A program made the position numbers and the translations under genes. From positions 1 through 5,996 of the forward strand of contig WJJO01000181.1 in the NCBI GenBank assembly GCA_014729665.1: a stretch of DNA of 5,996 nt. The letters run 5' to 3'. Within the stretch, counting starts at the first letter, position 1, and each line of letters starts with the position of its first letter. Origin of the DNA: Caldifarciminota bacterium. Lineage in GTDB: Bacteria; Hydrothermota; Tepidihabitantia; B3-TA06. Below are positions 5,727-5,996 of this stretch, in pieces. The notes beneath the pieces were generated by a model, which searched no databases, was not told where the DNA came from, and saw only the letters and a program-made list of their open reading frames with translations.

Positions 5727-5996
5727 TCAACCGCCGATAAAGGTCAGCCAAACCTCCTCGAACCGTTCAGTCGGAAGCTTTTCTGCAAGCATTCTTCGGG
5801 TTTGTTCGACGAATGCCCTGGTTCCTTCGACCGCGCCTTCCTTTGCAGTAAAGAAGGCTTCCTCGCCTTCGGGCGAGTTTTTCCCGTCCTTGTGGTGATC
5901 GTCGTGACCGTAGGAGAAACTGTCTTCCGAATCCGGTCCTGAACAGACGAATACAGTACCTTCAGGAACCGTCTCGCCAGGGCAGGTTATCCCTTC
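5727..5996 (-). CDS. C-terminal part of an unrecognised protein, 5' end outside the window
   Basis: An open frame runs from the window edge to a TGA at 5727-5729, giving 89 residues with no internal stop and no start, so the gene begins beyond 5996. Its GC content and codon style match the neighbouring minus-strand gene. The fragment begins EGITCPGETVPEGTVFVCSG, with Cys5 and Cys18. It then has SYGHDDHHKDGKNSPEGEE, with His31, His34 and His35 among Asp residues, which could bind a metal ion (inference). An amphipathic helical stretch (about 54-80, with RAFVEQTRRMLAEKLP) precedes the end at WLTFIGG. I recognise no family. The PEGA/PQQ gene starts 74 bases downstream on the same strand with no terminator between, so co-transcription is possible. 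A frame on the plus strand here is its antisense shadow. Confidence 0.65.
   Translation of the reverse strand, partial: EGITCPGETVPEGTVFVCSGPDSEDSFSYGHDDHHKDGKNSPEGEEAFFTAKEGAVEGTRAFVEQTRRMLAEKLPTERFEEVWLTFIGG

Noticed and set aside
5676..5942. Plus-strand 88-residue open frame at the right edge
   Set aside because: It is antisense to the longer open minus-strand frame, lacks a ribosome binding site and shows no recognisable domain; its Arg/Phe/Leu/Ser-rich content is typical of a shadow frame.

Overview
The window looks like chromosomal DNA from a Gram-negative, probably uncultured bacterium of the FCB type (Bacteroidetes/Cloacimonetes/WOR-3-like). This is inferred from family content: an exported LVIVD-repeat protein ending in a Por/T9SS-type sorting-like domain, two lipoproteins, and a PEGA plus PQQ-type propeller protein. 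No marker gene is present to confirm it. Strong AGGAGG ribosome binding sites and TTGACA-like promoters with 16-base spacers support a standard bacterial layout. No mobile element, CRISPR array, tRNA or rRNA was seen.

Layout. Positions 1-86 are a leader with one weak promoter candidate. Positions 87-2261 (+) encode a 724-residue secreted LVIVD-repeat beta-propeller protein whose repeat region is much more AT-rich than the rest of the window. A short gap holds a good promoter (TTGTCA-16-TATAAT) for a TTG-started lipoate-protein ligase A (2358-3410, +). An AT-rich gap (3411-3541) holds two promoter candidates, one of them TTGACA-16-TATATT, for a 148-residue lipoprotein made of two tandem SH3/Tudor-like modules (3542-3988, +). 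A GC-rich hairpin at 4013-4036 lies between this gene and a convergent one. On the minus strand, 4111-5652 encodes a lipoprotein with two PEGA domains and an eight-repeat PQQ-type propeller; its start is best placed at a GTG. Upstream of it, also on the minus strand, 5727-5996 is the 3' end of a further gene that enters from outside the window and has no recognised family.

How the genes relate. Three of the four complete genes encode exported or lipid-anchored proteins, so the region is mostly cell-envelope in character. The cytoplasmic lplA is the exception, with its own promoter and no lipoate-using partner in view. Nothing shows that the genes form one pathway, and each forward gene appears separately promoted. 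I did not find a convincing new multi-gene system. The most novel-looking items are the tandem SH3-like lipoprotein, the unrecognised His/Asp-rich C-terminal fragment at the right edge, and the compositional mosaic of the LVIVD gene.
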